Below are positions 18,482 through 25,170 of a stretch of DNA of 35,746 bases, one piece after another. Every line of letters starts with the position of its first letter. Position 1 is the first letter of the stretch. A program made the translations under genes and the position numbers. Origin of the DNA: Firmicutes bacterium UBA4874 (lineage in GTDB: Bacteria > Bacillota > Clostridia > Caldicoprobacterales > DTU083); the NCBI GenBank assembly GCA_002399435.1, contig DHDO01000090.1, positions 5,772 through 41,517 on the forward strand, given 5' to 3'. The notes under the pieces were generated by a model. It had not been told where the DNA came from, did no database searches, and was given only the letters and a program-made list of their open reading frames with translations.

Positions 18482-19369
18482 ATGATCCTACAGATCGGAA
18501 TACCATTTCAGGAACAGATGCTTTCCATCATCCGATGGATCCAGTCTTTTTCCAATCCATTTCTGGATGTGGTTTTTCAGTTGATTACCATGCTGGGAGA
18601 AACAATGTTCTCCCTGATTGTCGTTGCATGGATTTTTTGGTGCGTTGACAGGGACTTCGGATTCAGGATGGGATTTGCCTGTTTGACAAGTGTGATTGTC
18701 AATACGGTGGTCAAGGCGGTTTGCCGGATCCCCAGGCCCATAGGCTATCCGGGGATCCGATCCCTGCGAAAGGAGACCGCCGGCGGATATTCCTTTCCCA
18801 GCGGACATACGCAGCAAATTGGGGTGTTCTGGTATTCCCTGAGCCTAAAATATCGGCAAAAGTGGATGGCTCCTGTCGGCGGGATCCTGATTTTCCTTGT
18901 GGGTCTGTCCAGACTATATCTTGGCGTACATACGCTTCTGGATGTAGTGGGAGGCCTTCTGATCGGACTGATATGGGTTCTTGTTTCCAACGCAGTATTT
19001 GACTGGTCAAAGCGAAAGGGGAAACCGACCCTGCTGGTTGTATTGATCGCTCCCATGCTGATCGGGCTGCTCTTTTTCCGGATCCCTTCCTATTATAAGG
19101 CGGCAGGATCGGTATTCGGGTTTTGGCTGGGCTACCTGATGGAATCCCGATGGATCCATTACTGTGTGGAGGCATCCTTCCCACAGCAGATCGCGAAGAT
19201 GGGGATCGGACTTGCCGGCCTGCTGGCACTCCGGTTTTTGCTGAAGGCGGTATTGCCTGACGGATTGTTTTGGTACTTTGTCCGCTATGCCGGTATGGTC
19301 CTGTGGATGACGGCAGGAGCCCCGCTTTTGTTCCGCAGTTTGTTCCGCAGTCCTTCACAGAGCCACTGA
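18482..19369 (+). CDS. PAP2-family membrane phosphatase
   Basis: This is an integral membrane phosphatase of the type 2 phosphatidic acid phosphatase family, which dephosphorylates lipid pyrophosphates or phosphatidate-like lipids. All three active-site motifs are intact in 295 residues: K78-x6-R85-P86, PSGH at 106-109, and S143-R144-x5-H150-x3-D154. About seven hydrophobic segments are present, more than in the shortest PAP2 proteins. GTG 18455 is an alternative start nine codons upstream, but AAGGAAGGG at 18461-18469 favours ATG 18482. Substrate is unknown; undecaprenyl diphosphate recycling is one option. Confidence 0.88.
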   Translation: MILQIGIPFQEQMLSIIRWIQSFSNPFLDVVFQLITMLGETMFSLIVVAWIFWCVDRDFGFRMGFACLTSVIVNTVVKAVCRIPRPIGYPGIRSLRKETAGGYSFPSGHTQQIGVFWYSLSLKYRQKWMAPVGGILIFLVGLSRLYLGVHTLLDVVGGLLIGLIWVLVSNAVFDWSKRKGKPTLLVVLIAPMLIGLLFFRIPSYYKAAGSVFGFWLGYLMESRWIHYCVEASFPQQIAKMGIGLAGLLALRFLLKAVLPDGLFWYFVRYAGMVLWMTAGAPLLFRSLFRSPSQSH

Positions 19370-19381
19370 GAGGGGAACGGC

Positions 19382-22027
19382 CTACATCCATTCCCCGTAG
19401 CGGTGTACATAGCGCTTTTTGACAAACAGCACACTGAAGAGATATCCCACCAGGATCAGCCCCAGCCAGGGAAGAAACCTGAGCGGCAAAGGCATCATAT
19501 CCAGTCCTTTAGCAAAGCTCGTAAAGCTGATCAGCAAAGCTGCCACCGAAACAAGAAATGTGGAGAAGAAGAGGGATCGGGACGGCTTGCTCTGCAGGAA
19601 GGGAACCTTGGCCGTACGGATCATATGGATCACCAATACCTGGGATATTGTCCCGTAAACAAACCATCCGCACTGGAACATGGCGGGCGGTACCGGCTTG
19701 TTGACGCCGAATGCCCAACGGATTACAGCAAAACACACAATATCAAATATGGAGCTCAGGGGGCCCATGTATGCCATAAAGGACTTGATGGATCCGGTCT
19801 CCCACTTATGAGGCTTTTGAATGTACTCCGGATCCACTGTGTCGAAAGGGATCCCCATCTGGGAAAAATCGCACAACAGATTTTGTGTCAGGATCTGAAC
19901 CGGGAGCATGGGCAGGAACGGCAGGAAGAAGCTGGCAGCCATGACCGAAATCATATTGCCGAAGTTGCCACTGGCTGCCATTTTAATATACTTAACGATA
20001 TTGCCAAAGGTACGGCGGCCTTCCTGTACTCCTTGCTCCAGCACCATGAGGTCCTTTTTCAGCAAAATAATATCGGCTGTTTCCTTGGCAATGTCCACAG
20101 CACTGTCTACGGAAATGCCCACATCCGCCTGCCGGAGGGCAAGGGAATCGTTGATGCCGTCCCCCATATACCCGACGGTATTTCCTGTATCCTGAAAAGC
20201 TTTTACCACACGTTCCTTTTGGGAGGGAGACAGTTTGGCGAACAGGTCGCAGTCCTTTGTGGCTGCCCGCAGCTGTTCCCCGTCCATTTTCTCCACTTCC
20301 TGGCCGGTCAGCAGACGGGAGGTTTTGATGTTGACCTTGCTGCAGACTTTCCTTGCCACCCCTTCGCTGTCCCCTGTCAGGACCACCGTGCGGACTCCGT
20401 GATTCCAAAGAGCCTGAACGGCAGCTCCGGCACTTTCCTTCGGCGGATCAAGAAAGCCGATAAAGCCAATCAATACCAGATCCTTTTCGTCTTTCACACT
20501 GAACGTGTCACTGTCCGGCACCTCATTTTTCTGCGCAACCGCAATCATTCGCAGTCCTTCTGAATTGTATCGCCTGTAGGTTTCCAGCGCGACTTGCCGC
20601 GTTTCCCTGTCCATTGGAAGCACACGTCCGTTGAACTCCACGAAGGAGGATATTCCGATGATTTCCTCCACAGCTCCTTTGGTAATTAGCTGACTCTTCC
20701 CGTTCTGATCCTTCAATACCACACTCATTCTGCGGCGGGTAAAGTCAAAAGGGATTTCATCCACACGCTGATAGTTTTTCAGGATTGGTTCCAGATGAGA
20801 CTGCTTTGCCCGTTTGATGATGGCCAGATCGATGAGATTCTTGAGTCCGGTCTGAAAATAACTGTTCAGATAGGTGTGACGCAGGACTCTTGGGTCCGCT
20901 TCCCCATGAATATTCATATATTTTTCCACAATGATTTTGTCTTCGGTCAGGGTACCTGTCTTGTCTGTGCAAAGTACGTTCATTTCTCCGAATGTCTGTA
21001 TGGCGCCGAGGGTCCGTACAATGACCTTGTGCCGGGACATGGAGACCGCTCCGCTTGCCAGCGTTGAGGTCATAATCATGGGCAGCATCTCCGGGGTCAG
21101 ACCGACTGCGATACTGATGGCGAAAAGCAGAGCCTGCGCCCAGTCTCCCTTTGCCACTCCGTTAATCAGGAAGACAATGGGAACCATGATAAGCATCATG
21201 CGGACCAAAAGGTTGCTGACCGAAGCGACGCCCCGCTCAAAGCTGGTTTTTGCCCGGTCCCCGGAAAGGGACTTTGCCATGGATCCGAGATAGGTGCTGT
21301 CGCCGGTTTGCAGGACAACCGCTGTGGCTATGCCGCTGACCATGTTGGTCCCCATGAATCCGATATGGCAGAGATCGGTCAGAACGGCATTCTCATTTTT
21401 CTCAGGGTCGCTGAACTTTTCCACAGGGTTGGATTCACCGGTCAGGGAAGCCTGAGCGACGAAGGTATCCTTGGTCGTCAGAAAGCGGACATCTGCCGGC
21501 AGCATGTCTCCGGCAGAGAGGCGGATGATATCGCCGGGCACGACGTCTGAAAAAGGGATTTCCGTCAGCTCTCCGTCCCTCCAGGCATCTGCCTGATTGG
21601 AGATCATGTTAAGCAGTGCTTCCGCGGCAATGTCCGATCGCCTGCTCTGAACAAAGGCTATCAGGCTGGACAAGCCCACCAGGCACAAAATGATCAGCAC
21701 CGTAGCATAATCGGGTTTGGAAGAGGCGACGACATCCGTAAAGTAGGTGACAACGGCAATGACGAGAAGGATCATGTTGAAAGGGGTCAAAACAGCTTCC
21801 TCCAGCCGATGTATCACTGTGTTGCCCTGCCCTGCAGTGATTGTGTTATCTCCATACTCATCAAGCCGCTCCTCAGCCTCCTGACTGGTCAGGCCGGTTT
21901 TTCCCGTGGCGAAATGGTCCAGCAGCTCCTCCTCTGAAAGAAGCGCATAGGACCGCAGTTTTGTTTCCGAATCGTATTTGTTTTTTTGGACCTGCCTGCT
22001 TACCGATTTTTTGTTTCTGAAAACCAT
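19382..22027 (-). CDS. mgtA: Magnesium-importing P-type ATPase (MgtA/MgtB type)
   Basis: This P3B-type ATPase moves Mg2+ into the cell. In 881 residues: the cytoplasmic N-terminus with LTSQEAEERLDEYGDN, the actuator TGES (196-199), the membrane motif VGLTPEMLP (308-316) typical of MgtA, the phosphorylated aspartate D355 in DKTGTL, and the hinge MGDGINDSLALR. The C-terminal block NLLCDFSQMGIPFD is characteristic of the family. AGGAAGGA abuts ATG 22036, so ATG 22027 (9-base spacer) is the likelier start. It lies behind a long leader with its own promoter, leader ORF and terminator. The 3' end is 12 bases from the convergent PAP2 gene. Confidence 0.95.
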   Translation of the reverse strand: MVFRNKKSVSRQVQKNKYDSETKLRSYALLSEEELLDHFATGKTGLTSQEAEERLDEYGDNTITAGQGNTVIHRLEEAVLTPFNMILLVIAVVTYFTDVVASSKPDYATVLIILCLVGLSSLIAFVQSRRSDIAAEALLNMISNQADAWRDGELTEIPFSDVVPGDIIRLSAGDMLPADVRFLTTKDTFVAQASLTGESNPVEKFSDPEKNENAVLTDLCHIGFMGTNMVSGIATAVVLQTGDSTYLGSMAKSLSGDRAKTSFERGVASVSNLLVRMMLIMVPIVFLINGVAKGDWAQALLFAISIAVGLTPEMLPMIMTSTLASGAVSMSRHKVIVRTLGAIQTFGEMNVLCTDKTGTLTEDKIIVEKYMNIHGEADPRVLRHTYLNSYFQTGLKNLIDLAIIKRAKQSHLEPILKNYQRVDEIPFDFTRRRMSVVLKDQNGKSQLITKGAVEEIIGISSFVEFNGRVLPMDRETRQVALETYRRYNSEGLRMIAVAQKNEVPDSDTFSVKDEKDLVLIGFIGFLDPPKESAGAAVQALWNHGVRTVVLTGDSEGVARKVCSKVNIKTSRLLTGQEVEKMDGEQLRAATKDCDLFAKLSPSQKERVVKAFQDTGNTVGYMGDGINDSLALRQADVGISVDSAVDIAKETADIILLKKDLMVLEQGVQEGRRTFGNIVKYIKMAASGNFGNMISVMAASFFLPFLPMLPVQILTQNLLCDFSQMGIPFDTVDPEYIQKPHKWETGSIKSFMAYMGPLSSIFDIVCFAVIRWAFGVNKPVPPAMFQCGWFVYGTISQVLVIHMIRTAKVPFLQSKPSRSLFFSTFLVSVAALLISFTSFAKGLDMMPLPLRFLPWLGLILVGYLFSVLFVKKRYVHRYGEWM

Positions 22028-22084
22028 TGGAATCATTCCTTCCTATTCAGTAGAATTCCCCAATGAGAGCAAAATACCGGCAAT

Positions 22085-22108
22085 AAAAAGGCCGTCCGAT
22101 CAGACGGC
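22085..22108 (-). terminator. Intrinsic terminator in the mgtA leader
   Basis: On the minus strand GCCGTCT (22108-22102) pairs with GGACGGC (22097-22091) around a GATC tetraloop and is followed by CTTTTT. It lies 58 bases before the mgtA start and 23 bases after the stop of the leader ORF, between promoter and structural gene. That position means expression must depend on avoiding it. Confidence 0.8.
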
Positions 22109-22131
22109 ACAATAAACAGGCCCAGTGGTCA

Positions 22132-22284
22132 TCAACAAAAAGATGAAGGTGCAATGAACCACAGTCTGAATTTTCCACCGACAGATCGGTTTGCAGTTTC
22201 ATTGAAGTTGAAAAAGATATTGCACAAATCATTAATATTGTACAAGCCATTGATATTGCACAAACCATCCGGACTGCCGTCCAT
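22132..22284 (-). CDS. Leader peptide of mgtA with hexapeptide repeats
   Basis: This 50-codon ORF begins with ATG 22284 behind AAAGGGAGTG (a good ribosome binding site with about 7-base spacing) and ends with TGA 23 bases before the leader terminator. It starts MDGSPDG and then has three consecutive six-residue repeats, GLCNIN, GLYNIN and DLCNIF (codons 7-24), encoded by 18-base DNA repeats. Two of the three differences between copies 1 and 2 are synonymous. The acidic/proline N-terminus resembles the type known in enterobacterial MgtL (MEPDPTP), but there is no sequence homology otherwise. The promoter-ORF-terminator-transporter order is that of an attenuator. I infer that it is a regulatory leader peptide; I do not recognise a family. 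Confidence 0.6.
   Translation of the reverse strand: MDGSPDGLCNINGLYNINDLCNIFFNFNETANRSVGGKFRLWFIAPSSFC
22213..22266 (-). repeat. Three 18-bp tandem repeats inside the mgtA leader ORF
   Basis: Three consecutive 18-base units share the core TTGTGCAATATC (copy 2 reads TTGTACAATATT). The period is a whole number of codons, so each unit encodes one hexapeptide of the leader peptide. Confidence 0.85.
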
Positions 22285-22332
22285 TGTTTCACTCCCTTTA
22301 ATCTGAATTGAGCATGAACTTCCTGCACCCTC

Positions 22333-22361
22333 ATTATATAGAATAGTTTGCCTGAGGTCAA
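22333..22361 (-). promoter_or_regulatory. Promoter of the mgtA leader transcript
   Basis: TTGACC (22361-22356) and TATAAT (22338-22333) on the minus strand are exactly 17 bases apart, close to full consensus. Transcription would begin near 22326, giving a leader of about 300 bases before mgtA. Confidence 0.8.
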
Positions 22362-22416
22362 GGAAATGTGATCCGGCCAAAATACGGACCTCCGTTCCCA
22401 TTCCTGCTATTAAATC

Positions 22417-22445
22417 TTGTGAAGCGAATCTCTTCGTGATAAGAT
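22417..22445 (+). promoter_or_regulatory. Putative promoter for the amidohydrolase gene
   Basis: TTGTGA (22417-22422) and TAAGAT (22440-22445) are 17 bases apart, each matching consensus in four of six positions. It diverges from the mgtA promoter and would leave a leader of about 125 bases. I see no known riboswitch in that leader, only a short GCAGG/CCTGC hairpin. Confidence 0.35.
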
Positions 22446-22534
22446 AAAACACAGGATACGAGCCAAAAGGCAGCAGGTTCCCTGCGGAAGCAAAGGAACA
22501 GGAAGATGAATGAAGTAGTCCGATAAGGACAGCA

Positions 22535-22571
22535 AACGGAGGACAACAAACCGAGGATAACAAACGGAGGA
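22535..22571 (+). repeat. Three 14-bp tandem repeats carrying Shine-Dalgarno sequences
   Basis: AACGGAGGA, AACCGAGGA and AACGGAGGA begin at 22535, 22549 and 22563, an exact 14-base period. The third copy is the ribosome binding site of the amidohydrolase (ATG 22577, 6 bases from GGAGG). The first two are the same site repeated without a start codon at the right distance. Confidence 0.85.
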
Positions 22572-22576
22572 ATCGA

Positions 22577-23941
22577 ATGAAGGATCAAACGAAAAAACGG
22601 ATCGAACATGTGGATATCCTGACAATGGACCAGCAGAATTCCTGTTATCAGGACGGTGAGATCCGGATCAGCGGCGATACCATTGAATATGTGGGACCCC
22701 GGCCGGGCAGTCCGGAAACCCGACGTCCGGATGGTCCGGCAAAAGAGCAGCAGGCTGCAGATACAGCTGCCGACAGGGCGGAAGGCGACGATACGGAGGT
22801 GCTGGATGGCAGGGGGATGCTGGCTCTCCCCGGCTTTGTAAATGCCCATTGCCATGTCTCCATGACCTTGTTCCGTGGATATGCGGACAATCTTTCCCTG
22901 TGGGAATGGCTGTCCAAAAGGATCTGGCCTCTTGAGGATCAGCTTCAGCCGGACGATGCTTACTGGCTGTCCCTGCTGGGGGCGGCGGAGATGATATCTG
23001 CCGGTGTGACGACCTTTTCCGATATGTATCTTTTCATGTCTGAAACTGCACGTGCCGTTTCGGACTGTGGAATGCGTGCAGTGCTGGGCAGAGGCCTTTC
23101 CGGGCCGGATCAGGATACCGAGCGGCGGCACAGGGAAGTGGAGGACCTGTACGGGTGGCAGAAGGATCCCCGGGGGCGGATTCACATGACGATTGCACCG
23201 CACGCAGTGTATACCTGTGCGCCGGATTATCTGAAAACCTGCCGGCAGCTGGCAGAAAAATATCAAGTTGGGATTCATATTCACCTGTGCGAGACGGAAA
23301 AGGAAGTGGCGGACTGTGTCCGGGAATATGGCAAAACACCGGTGAAGCTCCTGCATGACGTGGGCTTGTTGGAACTTCCGGTTACGGCGGCCCATTGCGT
23401 TCATCTGACGCATGAGGATATGGATCTGCTGGATGCGCATCAGGTGAAAGTGGTGCATTGCCCCTCCAGCAATATGAAGCTGGCAAGCGGCTTTGCGCCG
23501 GTAGATGATTTTCTGGACCGCGGGATGACCGTGGCACTGGGGACAGACGGCGCCGCCAGCAACAACAATCTGAGCATATGGAAGGAAATGTCCCTTGCTT
23601 CCCTGATTGCCAAGGGCCACAGTGGAGACGCGAAAGCACTGCCTGCCCAAAAAGCCATGGAAATGGCGACCATCCAGGGCGCAAAGGCATTGATGCTGGA
23701 GAAGGAAATTGGTAGTCTGGAGCCCGGGAAGAAAGCGGATATCCAGCTGATCGATTTTAAAAAGCCCCATTACTTTCCAAGGGAGGATCCGGTGGTTCAT
23801 CTGGTATACAGCGGGGATTCTGCAGATGTGAACACCGTGATGATTGACGGACAGATGGTAATGAAGGATCGGAATCTGACCACCATTGATCTGGACAAGG
23901 TATACCGGGAGGTGGAAAGAATCGCCCATCGGATGCTGTAG
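22577..23941 (+). CDS. Amidohydrolase, MTA/SAH deaminase family
   Basis: This is a metal-dependent deaminase of the TRZ/ATZ amidohydrolase group, most like 5-methylthioadenosine/S-adenosylhomocysteine deaminase (MtaD), which converts adenosyl by-products of SAM to inosyl forms. The metal site begins with H91 and H93 in FVNAHCHVSMTLFRG and continues with HIHLCETEKEV, TAAHCVHLTHEDM and GTDGAASNNNLS. The C-terminus ends in the EIGSLEPGKKADIQLID block. At 454 residues it is slightly long, because of a roughly 30-residue charged, Ala/Asp/Glu-rich insert at about 45-76 between the first beta strands. Substrate assignment (MTA, SAH or another adenosyl compound) is by family. Confidence 0.87.
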   Translation: MKDQTKKRIEHVDILTMDQQNSCYQDGEIRISGDTIEYVGPRPGSPETRRPDGPAKEQQAADTAADRAEGDDTEVLDGRGMLALPGFVNAHCHVSMTLFRGYADNLSLWEWLSKRIWPLEDQLQPDDAYWLSLLGAAEMISAGVTTFSDMYLFMSETARAVSDCGMRAVLGRGLSGPDQDTERRHREVEDLYGWQKDPRGRIHMTIAPHAVYTCAPDYLKTCRQLAEKYQVGIHIHLCETEKEVADCVREYGKTPVKLLHDVGLLELPVTAAHCVHLTHEDMDLLDAHQVKVVHCPSSNMKLASGFAPVDDFLDRGMTVALGTDGAASNNNLSIWKEMSLASLIAKGHSGDAKALPAQKAMEMATIQGAKALMLEKEIGSLEPGKKADIQLIDFKKPHYFPREDPVVHLVYSGDSADVNTVMIDGQMVMKDRNLTTIDLDKVYREVERIAHRML

Positions 23942-23951
23942 CTGCTGTAGA

Positions 23952-23980
23952 CTCCCGGTGCGGAGCCTTTCCTCTTTTTT
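23952..23980 (+). terminator. Candidate terminator after the amidohydrolase
   Basis: A short GC-rich hairpin (CTCCCG with CGGAG, one bulge) is followed by CCTTTCCTC and an uninterrupted run of seven T. The stem is short, so confidence is moderate. Confidence 0.4.
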
Positions 23981-24010
23981 TCCCTGATTATGAATTCCCT
24001 GATTATGAAT
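23981..24010 (+). repeat. Perfect 15-bp tandem duplication
   Basis: TCCCTGATTATGAAT occurs twice back to back (23981-23995 and 23996-24010) in the non-coding DNA between the amidohydrolase and the next small gene. No function is apparent. Confidence 0.9.
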
Positions 24011-24117
24011 AGGATGTCACAAGGTTTTATTGATTAGACAAAAATTCCGTAAAACTTTTTTAACAAATATAGGGTATCATAGTTATAGAAGAAAAAGAGA
24101 ACCAGGAGGAAGCAGCC

Positions 24118-24240
24118 ATGAAAAAATTTTTGAAGTCGTCTGATGTTGGCCGGGGGATTACCGCAGCATTTCTGTCAATTGGTTTTGTCGCTGTGGCAAT
24201 ACTGCCATTGCTCCTGATGGAGCTCCTCCACTCCTTGTAA
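24118..24240 (+). CDS. Small hydrophobic protein, 40 residues
   Basis: An ORF of 40 codons starts at ATG 24118 behind AGGAGGA at 24104-24110 and is closed by a strong terminator at 24296. The product has a short basic N-terminus (MKKFLKSSDVGRG) and one membrane-spanning segment, roughly residues 14-36. I do not recognise a family. It is not a typical secreted protein because no residues follow the hydrophobic segment except ELLHSL. A good ribosome binding site, isolated position and terminator support expression. The nearby cortex-lytic-type gene makes a sporulation or envelope role conceivable, but this is a guess. Confidence 0.6.
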   Translation: MKKFLKSSDVGRGITAAFLSIGFVAVAILPLLLMELLHSL

Positions 24241-24295
24241 GCCTATGTCAGGAACAGGTTTTTGAAATATATTTGAATACATTTGAACTTCCTGT

Positions 24296-24327
24296 AAAAA
24301 AAGCCGTATCCATGGATACGGCTTTTT
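24296..24327. terminator. Bidirectional terminator
   Basis: A perfect 20-base palindrome, GCCGTATCC plus its complement, spans 24303-24322, flanked by A-runs on the left and T-runs on the right. It can end transcripts from the 40-residue gene (plus) and the SleB-like gene (minus). Confidence 0.88.
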
Positions 24328-24335
24328 GTTTAGCT

Positions 24336-24827
24336 TTATCGGGCAAAAATATGGTTCCCAATCACCGTTGCGGCATCCGCGGATATCCGTTTAGCCATCC
24401 ATCGGGAGGTTGCTGTTCTGGGGTTCATATAAAACAGACACCCTCCGGTCGGATCGTTTCCCAATATGGCATCGGAGGCAGCCTGACAGGATTCCGGATC
24501 CGGTTTCAGTTGGACCTGACCATCCTCCATACAGGTAAATGCATGATTCTGATAAATAACCTCCTTAAGGGTATTGGGAAAACGCGGGGACTTCATGCGG
24601 TTCAAAACAACGGCAGCTACCGCCACTTTACCGATGTAGTCTTCTCCTCTGGCTTCTCCTGAAACGACACGGGCCAGCAAAAGGATATCCTGTGCCTTTC
24701 AACCGGTTTCCCGGGACAGTTTCTCAATCAATGGAGCAACATCTTCATTGGTTTCGCTCTGAGCCAGGCTTAGTCCGGGTAACAGTGATATCAACAGAGC
24801 AAGGCAGAAAGACATAACGTTTTTCAC
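24336..24827 (-). pseudogene. SleB-like cell wall hydrolase interrupted by in-frame TGA
   Basis: The C-terminal part is a Hydrolase_2 (SleB/CwlJ) catalytic domain, a lytic enzyme of spore cortex or cell wall, with the glutamate in LARVVSGEARGEDY, AAVVLNRMKSPRFP and GGCLFYMNP. Upstream in the same frame lie GTG 24827 (behind AGGAGGG), a signal peptide (VKNVMSFCLALLISLLPGLS, then LAQ) and a linker. A TGA at 24701-24699, codon 43, interrupts the frame inside ETG-stop-KAQDIL, where TGG (Trp) would be one base away. Everything else is intact, so this is a very recent nonsense change, a sequencing error or, less likely, recoding. TTG 24680 behind AGGA could restart translation but would make an enzyme without an export signal. 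Confidence 0.78.
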
Positions 24828-24901
24828 ATTTATCCCTCCTCTGAAAATATCATTTGCAGAATGCACGGAAATATAACTGGTAAAATTTAAAAACAGGATT
24901 T

Positions 24902-24925
24902 AAAAAAAGGGCTTTTACAGCCCTT
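24902..24925 (-). terminator. Terminator of the 52-residue gene
   Basis: On the minus strand AAGGGCTG and AAGCCCTT form a compact hairpin (24925-24907) followed by seven T. It lies 15 bases after the stop of the small glycine-rich gene. Confidence 0.8.
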
Positions 24926-24939
24926 GGTTTGCAGGTATG

Positions 24940-25098
24940 CTACTCCTCTTCATAAGGGCGTACGCCACCCCTTCCTCCTCCAAATAGCAGCATAACTACA
25001 AACAATATAATAATTATTGTAAGGATACTTCCACCACCACCGAAGCCGCCGAGAATTCCATTTCCATTGTCGCTGCCAAATCCCTTCACATCATCCAT
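24940..25098 (-). CDS. Small glycine-rich membrane protein, 52 residues
   Basis: An ORF of 52 codons starts at ATG 25098 behind GAGGTG and ends at TAG 24942-24940, just before a terminator. The product is MDDVKGFGSDNGNG, then a glycine cluster (LGGFGGGG), one hydrophobic helix (about 25-39, ILTIIIILFVVMLLF), a second glycine cluster GGGRGG and an acidic tail. The layout resembles the very small glycine-rich YjcZ-type sporulation proteins, but the similarity is compositional only. It lies between murC and the SleB-like gene on the same strand. Confidence 0.6.
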   Translation of the reverse strand: MDDVKGFGSDNGNGILGGFGGGGSILTIIIILFVVMLLFGGGRGGVRPYEEE

Positions 25099-25170
25099 GG
25101 ATCGCACCTCATTTCCGTGATATTGATTTACGATTCCATAGTATGTGGGGCCTTTGAAAACGGTGACAAA

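Noticed and set aside
19403..20563. A 386-codon plus-strand frame inside mgtA
   Set aside because: The minus-strand P-type ATPase is intact with all motifs here; the opposite frame has no domain.
22037..22330. M-box (Mg2+) riboswitch before mgtA
   Set aside because: The conserved M-box core segments are not visible; the leader is instead occupied by a translated-looking ORF and a terminator. A covariance search would settle it.
22358..23929. A 523-codon open frame antisense to the amidohydrolase gene
   Set aside because: The sense strand encodes a complete MTA/SAH deaminase-family protein with all metal motifs; the antisense frame is rich in His, Pro and Cys, has no recognisable domain and is a shadow of biased codon use.
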